64,000 nucleotides of DNA from Isochrysis galbana (taxonomy: Eukaryota; Haptophyta; Isochrysidales; Isochrysidaceae): NCBI GenBank assembly GCA_018136815.1, contig CM030935.1:6632325-6696324 (forward strand), read 5' to 3'. The notes under the pieces were generated by a model. The model saw only the letters and a program-made list of their open reading frames with translations. It had not been told where the DNA came from and made no database searches. The position numbers were made by a program, and so were the translations under genes. Positions 32,319 to 43,600 of the stretch are shown one piece after another (within the stretch, counting starts at the first letter, position 1; the number at the start of each line of letters is the position of its first letter).

Positions 32319-33130
32319 TCGGAGGAGCGAGATAGGCCTGATCTATTGGCCTCGCCGGCAAGGCGCGAAAAGCGTTGATCCCGCCTCGCAAGGCAAAAAG
32401 CGTTCATTCCCGCATGGCAAAAGTGCCATTCATTCGCCCAACCCCTATCATCCTATATGCGCACATCTCACAATCTCAAGTATCAAGTGCGCCGCCCATC
32501 AAATTAGTACAATGCAAACCTAAAGCATGACATGCGCCCACGATCACACCGTATCTCAAACCACCAATATCCTCACACTGCATGCATCACTCCTTCCACG
32601 TGCTCGCGCACACTCAACAAGTATTCACAAGGACCACACCCGGTATGCCACATGGCGCCACCTTGACAGAACAATCAAATCAGCATCAGCATCGGTTGTG
32701 AAAACAGCATTGGGTACAAGGAGAAGCTTTCCGTCGAGGTGAAAAACCGTAAGGAAACCATGGACTCAGCGGTGGCCGAGAATCGTATGAAGCGGCGGCG
32801 GAAGTCTCATGACAAAGTCATCCAGTCATGGCCCGTTAAAGCCAACGCCTCCATGCCGAGTGTAGCCGTGCCGTAATATTGGCCATCTTCTTGGGATTGG
32901 ACCGGCTCCGTGAGTCTAGCGGTACAACCAACATGCTTCGAGTGAGCAGCGGCATGGCGGGTGCTGGGATCCTAAGCGACTGCAGCTGCGGCAAACTTAA
33001 ATTCGGGACACTAAAGAAAATAAGCTCGGGACGTAGCCATCGTATGACGACGGGCGTCGGGCGAGCGAGGGGCTAGATGCCTCCATGCGTGGCCAACCGA
33101 AGAGAGCGTTGCGTGAGACGGCAGCCTCAG

Positions 33131-35036
33131 CTACGTGCCCCATTGGTCGAGCCCTTCGATGTCGTCTTCATCGGTGTCTTCGACAGCCTCATACGGACTC
33201 AAGGCTTCGGCGTGATCGCCGAGTTCGTCAACGATGGAGCCGCCTGAAACACAGGAGTGGATGGAGTGAACGATTTGGTCGCGCGTCGGCAACACCTCAC
33301 CAAGCGCGCATGGGCGTAGCCACGCCTCGCAGTGGGGCAACATACCATCTGTAGCGTCCCCGGCCTCTATGCGCCTCATTGCCACGGCCGAGGACAAGAG
33401 AGCAATTCCTGCGAGCCAGTATCGGCCTTTGTTGATCGCGCGGAGAGGCTCGATGTCAAGGTTTGTCTGAAGAGCGGCGGTGGGGGTAAATAGGCAACGG
33501 CAGGCGTTGTGCTCATAGCCCCAGCGCCCAAGGCGAGGGTCGAGGGCGGTGTGCATCCAGCGCGGCGCACCTCGATCGTAGACGCAAGCGAACGGAGGCC
33601 GCACATCATGCGGAGCGCGGAGGTGGACTCCTCCCGATGTGTCTCCGATGGGTGCACCGCGAGCTGCGACACAACGATGGTTCCGTCGTGCGCAATCTCG
33701 CCCGTGGCGATGGCGTGCACGTCCGACTGCACGGCATTAAAGAGGCCGAGCGAGAGGCGCCTTGAGGTGGAAGGGGCGTGCAGTTGCCCCTCTCCCTGTG
33801 GCGTCGATCCGTGTGCGGACGCAGCGCCATTTTCTCCCGCCGGCTGCACGCTCGATTCCTGGTCAAGCATATATGAGATGCGCATCGACTCGAGCACACC
33901 GAGCGCGGCCTCATGGCGCTCCGAGACCTCGGGCGTGTCCGACATCTTGTAGATCCGCGCCCGTGAAGCCCACTCCGTCAGCAGCGCTACCTCCTGCGAG
34001 TTTGAGCGTGGGGTCGGCGGGCGGGCATGAGGCGCCTCCATTCGCCGAATGGTGCGAAGCATCGAGCTTCAAGGGGTACGCCTCTCTCCCTGCCACGATG
34101 CTGCAGCCATGCCACACGCCGGGATCTCGTCATCTTGTCTGCGGGTTATCCTTTTGCGGGCGCGCTTGAATGGCAAACATTGCACATGTGCACCGCCAGT
34201 GGCCCCCTCCTCCCGCCACCCCAGTCCCGCCTTCCCCAAGAGTTATCTCCATTGTGACTCTACTCGGTCGCTCCCACGCACGTGAGGCGCGGCACACGGG
34301 CGAAGAGCCTATTGCGCACCTCGTCGGCAGTGAGCATGCGCAGGAATTCTCCCGAGTGCCCTCCACCCCCACCCCCGCCCCCTCCCGTGTAAGTGGGTGG
34401 GGGCGCGGGGGGCGTGAGCGCGAGGCCCATGCTGCACGGCCGGGCGCGCACGGCAGAATGCGTGAGTTTGCCACTCCGGCCAGTAGGCTTAGCCAGCGTA
34501 GCAAGAGATGGCGCGAGATGGGCGTCCAAACGGGCAGGATGGCGGTCCAAGAATCTCTGGTGTTTGAGCACGAGGGACTCATGGGCCACGGCGCACGCTC
34601 CAGCTGCGTGGACTGCCGGTGGCGGTGGCTGGTGGAGAAGAGGAGCGGCACCGCAGGCGGTGGGATTGGAATAGGGCGCCCGACGCGAGAGAAGTAGAAA
34701 CGAGGGGAGACGAGTAATACTGGTTGAGCGCAGGCAGGCAATACAGCTCTCAGAGGGGCCAGGAGAGAAGGGAGGCAAGAGGGAAGCGGGAGAGAAGGGA
34801 GAGAAGGGAGAGAAGGGAGAGAGGGGAGTGGCGGCGGCGTGGGGGTCCTGGCTTCTGAGGAGGGAGAGGGGGGAGGGAGCGAACGAGAGGGCGAGCGTGC
34901 AGAGGAGCATGGCGGACGTGGGAGCGACGGAAGTGTGAGTGGACGCGACACACACGGCTGGTGGGGCGGGGCAGCCTCTCTCTCTCCCTCCCTCCTCTCT
35001 CTCTCTTCTCCCTCCCTCACTCTCTCTGATCTCCAC
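33131..35036 (-). CDS. Unrecognised multi-exon gene, boundaries unresolved
   Basis: Several minus-strand stretches look coding in changing frames: a start with a possible signal peptide (MLLCTLALSFAPSPLSLLRS, about 34915); VLKHQRFLDRHPARLDAHLA (about 34560); FLRMLTADEVRNRLFARVPR (about 34310); LLTEWASRARIYKMSDTPEV to SMRISYMLDQESS (about 33990-33850); a segment VSQLAVHPSETHREE, faintly like the core of a GNAT acetyltransferase; and KGRYWLAGIALLSSAVAMRR to an acidic end at 33131. The frame changes imply introns or frameshifts that I could not place with agreeing phases. Treat the gene as probable but its product as unknown. A 9-bp GAGAAGGGA minisatellite (34790-34830) falls inside it. Confidence 0.35.
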
Positions 35037-37156
35037 GCCTGCTTCTCATTATATCACGGGAACGTCTTATTCACGTAAACAAGAGGGGCCCTCTTTGTGG
35101 CGTTGCTGGCTCCCTTCTCCGCTCTTTTGGGGGGGCGAAGAGAAGATCAAGAAGAATGGAGAGAAGAGAGCCGAACGTTTCGCGAGAGAGAGGAAGAGAG
35201 GGAGAGAATGAAGAGCTAAGAGAGTTAAGTGTGTGCAGAGCCGCGCGAGATGGAGACTTCTCTCTCTCTCTCCCTCTGATATCTCTTCTAACGGGGGGAG
35301 GGCGGGGGGGGGGAAGAAGCCGGCTGTGTTCTCCCTCCAGAAAAGGCGAAGGAAAATTCTCGATGTGTCCTTCATCCACCTTCTCTGCCATAAATCCGTG
35401 TAGAAAGACCATTTATTCTGTGATTTCTGGTGGAACTTGGCTCCAGCCGGCTCTCGGGCAGCCACTGCTCTCCTCTCTTCTCCGCGCCGCGGTCGCGACG
35501 AGGAGCTCTTCCCTGCACAGATTCTCCACGAAACTCGCGTGTTTCTCACGTAACCCGAGGTGCCCTCGGCGGTCGCCGCGGGTGACGAGACTTCGCGCGG
35601 CGCGGCGAATCGCGTCGAAGGTGGTGCCCACAAGCTTCGACGAGCTTCGTCTGCCCAGTGAGGCGGAGGAGGCCGTCCGCGGAAAAAAAAAGGGGGGGGA
35701 GGGGGAGGCGGGGGAGGGCGGGAAGAAGGGGGGGGAGGGGGGGGGGGGGGGAGCAGAGAGCAGGAACAGAGTCGCGAGGAAGCGTTCAAATAGAGGGATG
35801 ACGGGATGGCCGATTTAAACACGCTTTCAGAGACTAGAGACTACTAGAGGGATTTTGCAACTGTTGAAACAGCGGGTTACAAGACGTCCTCCGCCTCCGT
35901 CGCAACGGAGTTTCAACCGCCTCGCAAAAGGACAACTCACAACTCGGCAGAAATAGGTTGAAATTTTGGAGTTGGCGCGAGGTCGCCCTGAGACTGAGAC
36001 CTGAGAGAGGGGACGAGAGATGCCGACCCGCCCCTTCAACGCGCAGGAGCTGGGTGAGTTAGGGCCGTCAAACAGGGGCTTTTTAACGACTAGTAAGTAG
36101 TAAGGGTTGGGCTGCATTTTTTGACCGTGGCGCGATGCCCAATAATAAAAAACCTCCCGGGGGCTACCGGACTACCGGGCTACCTGACGCTACGAAAATC
36201 TTCGCCAAGAAATGGTGCGATTCGCCCCCACTCTCGCCCCCTCCTCCCTCTGTCACGCGCGCTCACGCTCTACCCTACATGTGAAACACAGTCAAACTTA
36301 GAAATAAAATAGCAAAAACAGTATGTTTTTTGCCGTCGAAAAAAAACAGAGAAAAACAGTGTAAAAAACGGATGTGCGGGGGGGGGGGGGCACGGCGGGA
36401 CGAAGGGCGGCCCGTGTCGCGCTTCCTCCCTCCCTCCCTCCCTCTGTCCTTGCTACTCTCGCCACCGCTCCATGCCAGGCCCAGCCGCCACCGCCACCCC
36501 TCCCTTCAACCCCAACCCCGACCGAGCGTCGCGTTTCTCCCACGCTGCTGCACGATCCGCCGCCACCGCTCTCACGCTCACGACAGGGATGCGACCGCAG
36601 AGCGAGAGCAGCACACCATCATCATCACGAACATGGGAGTCGCTGCTCGATGGCGGATGCGAAGCGCAGGCGCAAGACTAAGGCTGTGAATAGGTTTGGT
36701 TTGGAGCTAACATGTTTGAAGTAGATAGTGCCTTTCAGCTATCTTGATACATAGAGATAGTGCCCTTCGGCTATCTTGATACATAGAGATAGTGCGATTT
36801 GCCAAGTAGATACCTAATATCTAGATATTAGGCATTCGGTATTGGGTATAGATAATAGCCCTTAGATCCGGCCCGTAGTAGTCGCGCGTTTGTGTGTTGT
36901 GTGTGGTTGTGGTTGTCGAACCAATATGTGTCGTTGTGTGCACTAACTAGCACAGCAAGCACAAAGCTCAAGCTCCTACCTATAAATAGATAGAGATAAT
37001 GTACCGTAAAAGGTATTAATATTGATTAAGGCAGGGTGCGCGCCCGAAAAGCGCGAGAGTAAGTAAGTACAAAGTACTTGCAATACGTGGGCAGCAGGCG
37101 CGAGCGCGAGACTGCAAGAGCCCTTCGATCGGCGCGGGGCGCGAGAGGCTGTCGCC
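35037..37156. other. Intergenic, nothing recognised; short tandem repeats
   Basis: G-rich low complexity at 35690-35755 and 36376-36390. At 36722-36800 a 46-bp unit (AGATAGTGC...TTC.GCTATCTTGATACAT) is repeated about twice; GATAGTGC and GCTATC are inverted, so each unit can fold. TAATATCTAGATATTA at 36812 is a perfect palindrome. Confidence 0.5.
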
Positions 37157-37708
37157 ATGGGCAGGAAGCGGTCCGCTGCGGCGGTGGACAGCAATACTCT
37201 GTACGAGGTTGACCACATCGTCGCGAAGCGTCTGGTCAAAGGAGAGGTTCAATACCTCATCCGTTGGCAGGGCTTCGACGCGAAGAGCGACACGTGGGAG
37301 CCTCTCGAGAATTTGGCGGGACTCGAGCCCGACGTCTCTGCATTCGAGGCGAAGCAGAAGCAAGAGAGCGAAGCCTTCGTCGCGAATATGGAGGCGAAGC
37401 GGGCGGCCGCCAGGTCCCGACGGCTGATGCAGCCCACTCTTGGTGGTGCCATCATCCTGGCATCAAACGGTGCCGCGTCTTCCTCTGGCTCTAGCTCTAG
37501 AGCTAACGCCAATTGGGCAGCGTCTGTTCTCTCGGCCGGCAATGGTGGTGATGGTGATGACGCAGACACAGAGTCAGTGTCCATCAGCGAAGATTCATTC
37601 GATGGGCGCAGGACGGCGGCGATTTGGCGATGCTACAAAGCAGACCCAAACAAACCCAAGTACTTTGTGTGCCAAGAGCTCATCGAAGAGCCCGGCGGTT
37701 GCAATTGA
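37157..37708 (+). CDS. Chromodomain protein
   Basis: 183 residues, one exon. The chromodomain spans about residues 14-62: LYEVDHIVAKRLVKGEVQYL, IRWQGFDAKSDTWEPLENL, with the aromatic cage positions (Tyr, Trp, Trp) present, so it probably binds methylated histone tails in the nucleus. A helical basic segment (ANMEAKRAAARSRRLM), a serine-rich linker, an acidic patch (DGDDADTESVSISEDSFDG) and a C-terminal WRCYKADPNKPKYFVCQELI follow. No chromoshadow domain is apparent, so it is not a typical HP1. It might be domesticated from a chromovirus integrase. Its stop overlaps the 3' end of the convergent hAT gene by about 29 bp. Confidence 0.75.
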   Translation: MGRKRSAAAVDSNTLYEVDHIVAKRLVKGEVQYLIRWQGFDAKSDTWEPLENLAGLEPDVSAFEAKQKQESEAFVANMEAKRAAARSRRLMQPTLGGAIILASNGAASSSGSSSRANANWAASVLSAGNGGDGDDADTESVSISEDSFDGRRTAAIWRCYKADPNKPKYFVCQELIEEPGGCN

Positions 37709-38669
37709 ACCGCAATAACACTGACGCCGCCACTTGATCCGCCAAAGAGGACGCACGATTTCCACCAAACATACACTGCATCAATGAAAACACCCTTTCA
37801 CAACAAGCAGAATTTGGGCTGAGACAAAATGCTATCCTTGCCGCGAGAGACCACGTCGGAAATTTCGAACTATTTGATGCCCACCATTGTAGCACTCCCT
37901 GCTGAAATGCCTTCATGTCGCCATGATCAATTTTTGTTCCTTGGCATGCAATCAAGAATTCGGGGAGCTCTCTCCTCAGGAGATCGCCGACGTCCTGAAT
38001 GTGTGCGAAGCATGGCAAGCTTGCAAGGCGTTGCGTCTTGCGCTCACCCGTCCGTTGCGCTCCCCTCACCCCTGAGGGGGGAGGTTTCTGCTTCATCTTG
38101 CGCGCCCGCTCATGCGCAGCAAGGGTAGGGCCGCTGTGATCCGCCACCGCGTCAACCTCCACTGCTTCTTCCCCCTCATCCTCCTCCTCATCACTTGGTG
38201 GAATGGCAGACACTTGGACCTGACGAACAAAGACAGGCATGGGGAGGTGAGAAGAGTGGGAACGCTTGCTCCTGACGACTCACCACTCTCACAAAAACTG
38301 ACCAAAAGCACATCTAGTAGGCGCGCATGCGGCGCACCAAGCCTGTCTTGTTGACCCATTTTCGCTTGCGCTTCTTGTCATTGTTGTTGTACTCCAGCTC
38401 CACCATGCTGTTCCCATACAACGTGCCGTTGCCCACAGTCATGATGACGCTCTCACCGAGGGTCTCGTGCATGACGCGCGTGCCCACCTTGAGGATAGAG
38501 GACGCGGTGACGCGACCCATCTCCTCTTCGTTCTCCTCCTCGTTCGCCGGCCCAGTGTCAGGCTCCACCTCCTGTTCCATCCTCTCCGAGCACTCGCACG
38601 AGTTGTCGGTCTCCTCGTTGTCGACGTGGCGCCGTGAGCGGGAGCGGCTGCTGCGCCTGTGGCGGATGC
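37680..38669 (-). CDS. hAT-family transposase, last two exons
   Basis: Exon 38669-38338 (basic and acidic, ending KRKRKWVNKTGL) joins exon 38219-37680 through a 118-bp GT-AG, phase-0 intron. The C-terminal part has the hAT dimerisation signature: QWWASNSSKFPTWSLAARIA followed by SPNSACCERVFSLMQCMFGG and SLADQVAASVLLRFN. An acceptor (TTGCGCAG) precedes 38669, so further upstream exons are expected, but I could not find the DDE core within the window, and the copy may be broken. It is convergent with the chromodomain gene. Confidence 0.6.
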
Positions 38670-38699
38670 CTGCGCAAGATGTGGTGGGAGGGAGAGCAT

Positions 38700-40700
38700 G
38701 AGCATGGTTGAGAAGCGTGAATGCGCGTGAATGCATGCAGGCGTGGAGCGGGCAAACTGGAGGCTGGGACGGGGGCGGGAAAGGCGCACCACTTGGCGGC
38801 GGCATGGGGGCGGCCTTGTCTCTCTTCCCAAGGCGTACGCACGTATGCAGTGTGGCGTTATGATAATGAAATGAGTTGTTACTATGAGAAACGGGTGCAT
38901 GTACAATACGAGTATGAATAACTGTGCCTCCCCCCGCTCCCCCCCCCCTCCCCCCCTGGGGGCCTTCAACACAGCCCGGCAGCCCGGGAGTAACGGACAA
39001 TAGAGTTTTGTTTTTGGGGGTCGCCACCTCAACACAGCCCAAATATCCCAGGCATATCCCAAAGATATCCATTTCCGGCAAAGTTGCCCAAATATCCAAA
39101 TGGATATGCGGGATATCCTGATCCTGGCCTGGGCCTAATCATTTTCCGAATGTGTTTGTTGCTCGGGGCGTGCTGCCCCATGTTCTCGCGTTGTTTTTTT
39201 AGCCTTTGGAAGAAGCCGACCTTCGCCGTTACTAATAGGTGGTATCTCGTAAGGATAGTTTTTAAGATTTGCCTAACGGCCCGCTTGTGTGTCAATCTCC
39301 ACCATCAACTCATGATGACACGAGATGGACGACAGCCCTACTTCACATGTATGGAGGCGGTCCACATGTGGCATGTGGTACACAATTGTTGAAGATTGCA
39401 TACACAATGTCGTCGCAGAGCATGACCTGCAGAGTACCCTTTCCCTCTTGGCCGACAAGACGTGCTTTGAGGATTCCGTACCACCATTGCTGCTCCCACA
39501 TACTGATCCCATCCCCAATTGGAGGGATGAGTTGAGAGAGCTCGAATCTTCTCTCTGCTCTGAGGCACCACCATTGTCGACACATCCTCCAGCTTCTCTT
39601 GCTCCTTCTCTTCCGGCTGCTTCACCTGCTGTTCCTCCTTCTCCTCCTCTTCCAGCTCCTTCATCTCTTGTTCCTTTGGCACGGCGTTGTCCATTGACAG
39701 TGGGATGATGTCCATCAGCGGCCCTGATGGCCACCGATTTGCGATTTGGTGCAGAGTGTGCCATCCATCATCAAGCTTGAGGCAGAACGTTCAGCACCAC
39801 CGGTGCTCAAGCTAACGTTTGATAGTTTGCCCCTTGTCAATGGCCAGTTGGTTTGCGCCATGCACACCATGTTGTTCGACTTGAACGTGATGATCCAGTC
39901 GGTCGAATTGGAGCGTTCGGTACCTTTGTGGGCTGAGGTGTATGCGGGCAAGTGCGTGGATGGAGTGTTTGTGCCCATCGAGGGTGCCCTCAAGTCACGT
40001 GCGAAAGCAAGCAGGCAGTCCGCACTAATGCATGAGCCATGAGCACAACAGTTTTCGTGTTTTCGTTGCGTTTTGGGCGTGCGCAGTGAGGGGAGATATG
40101 GACTTCTTTTTATACAATCAATTCCCTGTTTTATGAATTGCAATAAAGCTGTCACTCGACGAAACGATATGTTTTTGATAGTGACGCCAAGTATTCAGTT
40201 TTACGCCTATGTGTTCGCGTAAAACGGGGACAGATTGTCTGCAACGAGCATGGAAAAAGCCCGCAGAAATGAGAGCGAGAAGTCCGTCGGGGAAAAAACT
40301 CTCGGCTTACGACTAACCGGCTGGACCGCCCGCCATTCTCGGTTGCCCCCCCCCCCCCCCTCGTTGCCACTGTGCTCTCAGCGAGTGTGCCCCTCTGAGG
40401 CAGCCATAGCTGCGGATAGCTAAGCCACAATTTGCAATGTCTTGGCCGATTTGGGGGATGAATCTCTGTTGTGGGCACTCCCGCCCACGATATGATGAGT
40501 GTGCCGACCCCCGACCGATGCGCCGTGCGTTGATGGCCTAGAGGTCCGTATGCTCTTCCCGGCAGACTAGGCCAAATTAGCTCGGTGATGGCACCTAGAA
40601 AGCAGAGGGCGTAAAGCGGCGAGGCTGACGAGGGCGGTAGGAAGGAGGGAAGGAGAGGATGGGGAGGGTTATTGGGGGCGACGCGGCATCGGCGCGGCGG
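38700..40700. other. Intergenic with weak ORFs and ATATCC repeats
   Basis: 39030-39125 carries CCCAAATATCC / GGATATGCGGGATATCC repeats. ORFs at 39325-39708 (CGMWYTIVEDCIHNVV) and 39746-40042 (LKLTFDSLPLVNGQLV) look partly protein-like but have no recognisable domain; they could be transposon remains. Confidence 0.4.
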
Positions 40701-40718
40701 TGGCCGGACGCGCAAATC

Positions 40719-40810
40719 GTCCTTGACATTGACGTCAACGCCCTTCTCGATGAAGCGCTCGGCCGCAGCGGGCCCATAGAACACCGCCGCAAGGTGCAGT
40801 GGCTTTGCCC
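40719..40810 (-). CDS. Single ankyrin-repeat exon fragment
   Basis: AKPLHLAAVFYGPAAAERFI then EKGVDVNVKDD is one ankyrin repeat (x-PLHLAA...G...A..FI..GVDVN..D). Only one repeat is visible; the frame degenerates on both sides, so flanking introns or truncation are likely. It lies just downstream of the TULIP-like gene on the same strand and might be its next exon. Confidence 0.45.
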
Positions 40811-41006
40811 TTTGCACGGCGGCGGAGATTGGCGCATCGGCGGGGGGCGCGGAAGCAGTGGTGGGTCGAAGGCACGACGGCGTGCGCGTGCGGGTGGATG
40901 AGACGGATGGGGCCTCATTACCTCTTCGATCCCCATCTATCCATGCCTCCTTAGCCAGCGTTACTGCCGTGCATTGCCGCTGCATTGCCGCAATGTACAA
41001 GCGCAC

Positions 41007-42923
41007 TCATACGTGCCCGGCTGCCAGGGTGAGCGGGTTTGCGGTGAGCGTCAATGCCTCCTCGAAGGCGCCACCGGAGTAGTTGACCTGCGACACGAGG
41101 TCGCCGCTTTCCGAAAAGAAGGCATTGTGATAGGCGAAACTTTCAGAGCCAGGAAAGACCCATGCTTGAGAGGCGTTGATCTTGCACTTGACAGCATCCC
41201 CAAACCCGTCGAGCACGGAGTCCATCTTCGCCCCGAAACGGGCCTGATACTCAGCTACCGCACTCCGTGTCTTATCAAATATGTCTCGGCTCGCATCCTC
41301 TTCCCACTGCAGATCGCGGCTGTTGTCCTCCACATTCGTGGCCACGCTGAGCTGCAGCTCGCCGAAGCTCGAGACGGCGATACCGAACGTGCACTTGTAC
41401 GTCTTATCATAGTAAGTCATCGACTTAAGGATGTCGTTGTTCCCCCAAAAATTGCTGTGCGTGATTGAGAGCCAATTGTATGTGCGCACCGACACGACGA
41501 ACTGGGATCCGGGGAACGAGAGCTGCACGTTGGCCTCCGCGTGGGACTCAATGGACGCCGTCGTCGTCGCCAGGCCCTTGGAATCCTGCGCTTGGCCTCG
41601 CGACAAGAAGCTCAAGACGAGTGAGCTCGGGGTGGGTGTGGTGATGAAGACGGAAGGATCGGCCGAAGGGCAAAAGTCGAAGTACACTTCCGAGGTGTCT
41701 GAGGTCTCGACTACTCGCACAGAGGAGCCAAGGCAAAAGCTCTTGGCTTGCTCGTTGAGCACCCGTTGCAGATAGCCGATGAAGGCGGTACGCCGGGTAG
41801 AGACGACTCCGGCTATGGAGCCGACATCGCCAGGCTGGACCCAGTTCCAGGGAAAAGCCACCGGCGCCGGACCAGAGGAGGGGCCCTCGGCCGAAGTGGC
41901 TAGATAAGTAAGGCACGCCGCCTGATTCGTCCAGTCGGCTCGACCGTTGACGATGAATGGTTCGGTGGAGACGGTGAGCGCCGTCAATGCCATTGTGGCA
42001 GGTGGTGAGGTCGTGGACGTGAACTGATACGAAAGGCAAGGCTCGCCCTTTACGAGGAGGTGCTGCGCATAGGCGCTAGTGATGATGTTGCACATCTTCT
42101 CGTACAAGACACGGAACTCACTCACGTCAGACAAGCCGGAGATCACCGGTGGAGCATACCACTGGGCAGTCTCCAGATCAAGCAACAGCTTGCGGAGGGA
42201 GAATGCGTCGGAGCCCATTGCGTCGCGCAGCCCATCGCTCCGAAGCTTTACCGCGTCTGGGAGGGTCAGATCAGTCTGCGCATCTGTGGCTCGATCGACG
42301 ACGCTGACAGAGGCCTTAAACACCCACGGACTGGACTGCTGCGACTTGCTGAGGAAGCGCGCCTGTTCAGGTCCGGAGACGATGAGGCCACACATGGAGA
42401 CCTCTGCGGCGACGAAAGCGAGGTCGAGGGTGCGCGACTTGAATTCCTTCAGAAGGACGATAGGAGGCAGCACTGGATGCGCCGGGTCAAGCCTAGGCAC
42501 GCCGCCCTTGAATTTGAGCGCAGCCACGAATCTCACCTTGTCGAGTGCAGCAACACCTCCATCTGCATACGTCGAGCCATCAGCGATGGTGAAAGGGTCG
42601 ACCCCAGCCGTATCCTTCAGCTCGCTGTATTCCATCTCAACGAGCTGCCCCGTACTGCTCAGGACGAAGCATAGATCCAGCTGGAAGTCTCTCCCGTTCT
42701 TCTTAAAAAAGTTCCACATGGCAGCACCCAGCGCTGCCTGAGAGACGGCAACCACACAATCGAGTGGTGGTGTCCCATCGAAAGAAGAGAGGTCACTTGC
42801 CTGCCCGCTCGTTTGATTGGCAGAGAGCTCACTTGCCTGCCCGCTCGTTCGATTGGCACTGACAAGTCCGGCGGCTCGAGTGTCCTGCGTCGCCCTCTGG
42901 GGCTTGGCACATGCCGTGCCCAT
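41007..42923 (-). CDS. TULIP/P47-like protein with an N-terminal acylation motif
   Basis: 638 residues from the ATG at 42923, reading MGTACAKPQ, a Gly2 plus nearby Cys arrangement as in N-myristoylated, palmitoylated proteins. Residues about 20-45 repeat SANRTSGQASEL / SANQTSGQASDL. The rest is beta-rich without membrane spans: FKGGVPRLDPAHPVLPPIVL, LSYQFTSTTSPPATMALTAL, SFGELQLSVATN and the end ASQAWVFPGSESFAYHNAFF then DLVSQVNY. From memory this C-terminal pattern is like TULIP-fold lipid-binding proteins of the P47 type known in bacteria and fungi; I rate that assignment as moderate. The last codon before the stop overlaps a good splice donor (GTATGAGT), so the gene may continue. It is divergent from the large gene at 44856. 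Confidence 0.6.
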   Translation of the reverse strand: MGTACAKPQRATQDTRAAGLVSANRTSGQASELSANQTSGQASDLSSFDGTPPLDCVVAVSQAALGAAMWNFFKKNGRDFQLDLCFVLSSTGQLVEMEYSELKDTAGVDPFTIADGSTYADGGVAALDKVRFVAALKFKGGVPRLDPAHPVLPPIVLLKEFKSRTLDLAFVAAEVSMCGLIVSGPEQARFLSKSQQSSPWVFKASVSVVDRATDAQTDLTLPDAVKLRSDGLRDAMGSDAFSLRKLLLDLETAQWYAPPVISGLSDVSEFRVLYEKMCNIITSAYAQHLLVKGEPCLSYQFTSTTSPPATMALTALTVSTEPFIVNGRADWTNQAACLTYLATSAEGPSSGPAPVAFPWNWVQPGDVGSIAGVVSTRRTAFIGYLQRVLNEQAKSFCLGSSVRVVETSDTSEVYFDFCPSADPSVFITTPTPSSLVLSFLSRGQAQDSKGLATTTASIESHAEANVQLSFPGSQFVVSVRTYNWLSITHSNFWGNNDILKSMTYYDKTYKCTFGIAVSSFGELQLSVATNVEDNSRDLQWEEDASRDIFDKTRSAVAEYQARFGAKMDSVLDGFGDAVKCKINASQAWVFPGSESFAYHNAFFSESGDLVSQVNYSGGAFEEALTLTANPLTLAAGHV

Positions 42924-42994
42924 GTGCCGAGAGCGAGGAGACTCCCCTTCCCTACTCGTGGAGAGTCGTTTGCGGCCCGCAGCCCGAGCACTCA

Positions 42995-43600
42995 AGCGCC
43001 GACGGAGCTACAGCACGCCTAGTTTACATCGGGGCACACCCTACTCTAGAGTAGAGTAGAGGTAGGAGAAATTAAGGTGGTAGTCCGGTGGCGGGGCCGG
43101 GGGGGGGGGGGGGAGCGGGTGGGTGTGGGTGCAATTCTAATTGTGAGCGCGTACCTTACACGAATTCATGCCTACAGCCTTCAGATGGGCAGGAATACAA
43201 CAAAGCGTCGGCCCACAAGCTATATCTGAGCCTAAGGGAGGGTGTGTGTGTGGTGTTTGGTGGGGTTTACCTGCTTCCAGGGGGAGTTGGAAGCTGTCTC
43301 CGAATTACAGGGGTGTCAGCCGAAAGAAAAAACCAGACGCGATGGTTCGGTTTCTTAGATTCCCAGGCGTGCAATTACAATTGCAGTTTGCTTCAAATTT
43401 TTTTTACATGTACACGCGCAACACAGAAGACATTTTAAGGGGTCAAGTGCGCCGTCGACCGTGGGTGGATGGTTGGAGGCGGACATTGATTAAAGCGATG
43501 CTAGGATGGATGGCAACACAGATGAAGAATGACGACGGTGAGCCGCACGAGACGCCGCAGAGCGACGTGTGCAGCAAAGGCAGAGATGTGATACTCGTCA
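42995..43600. other. Intergenic, nothing recognised
   Basis: A G run at 43098-43112. The plus-strand ORF across 43168-43878 is antisense to the cysteine-rich gene and is not supported. Confidence 0.45.

Larger units (their letters stand above)
30943..33130. other. Intergenic with dispersed repeat C and a minisatellite
   Basis: No gene supported. Repeat C copy 2 lies at 31930-32000 and a 33-bp minisatellite at 32135-32318. A GA-poor, otherwise ordinary sequence fills the rest. Confidence 0.5.
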
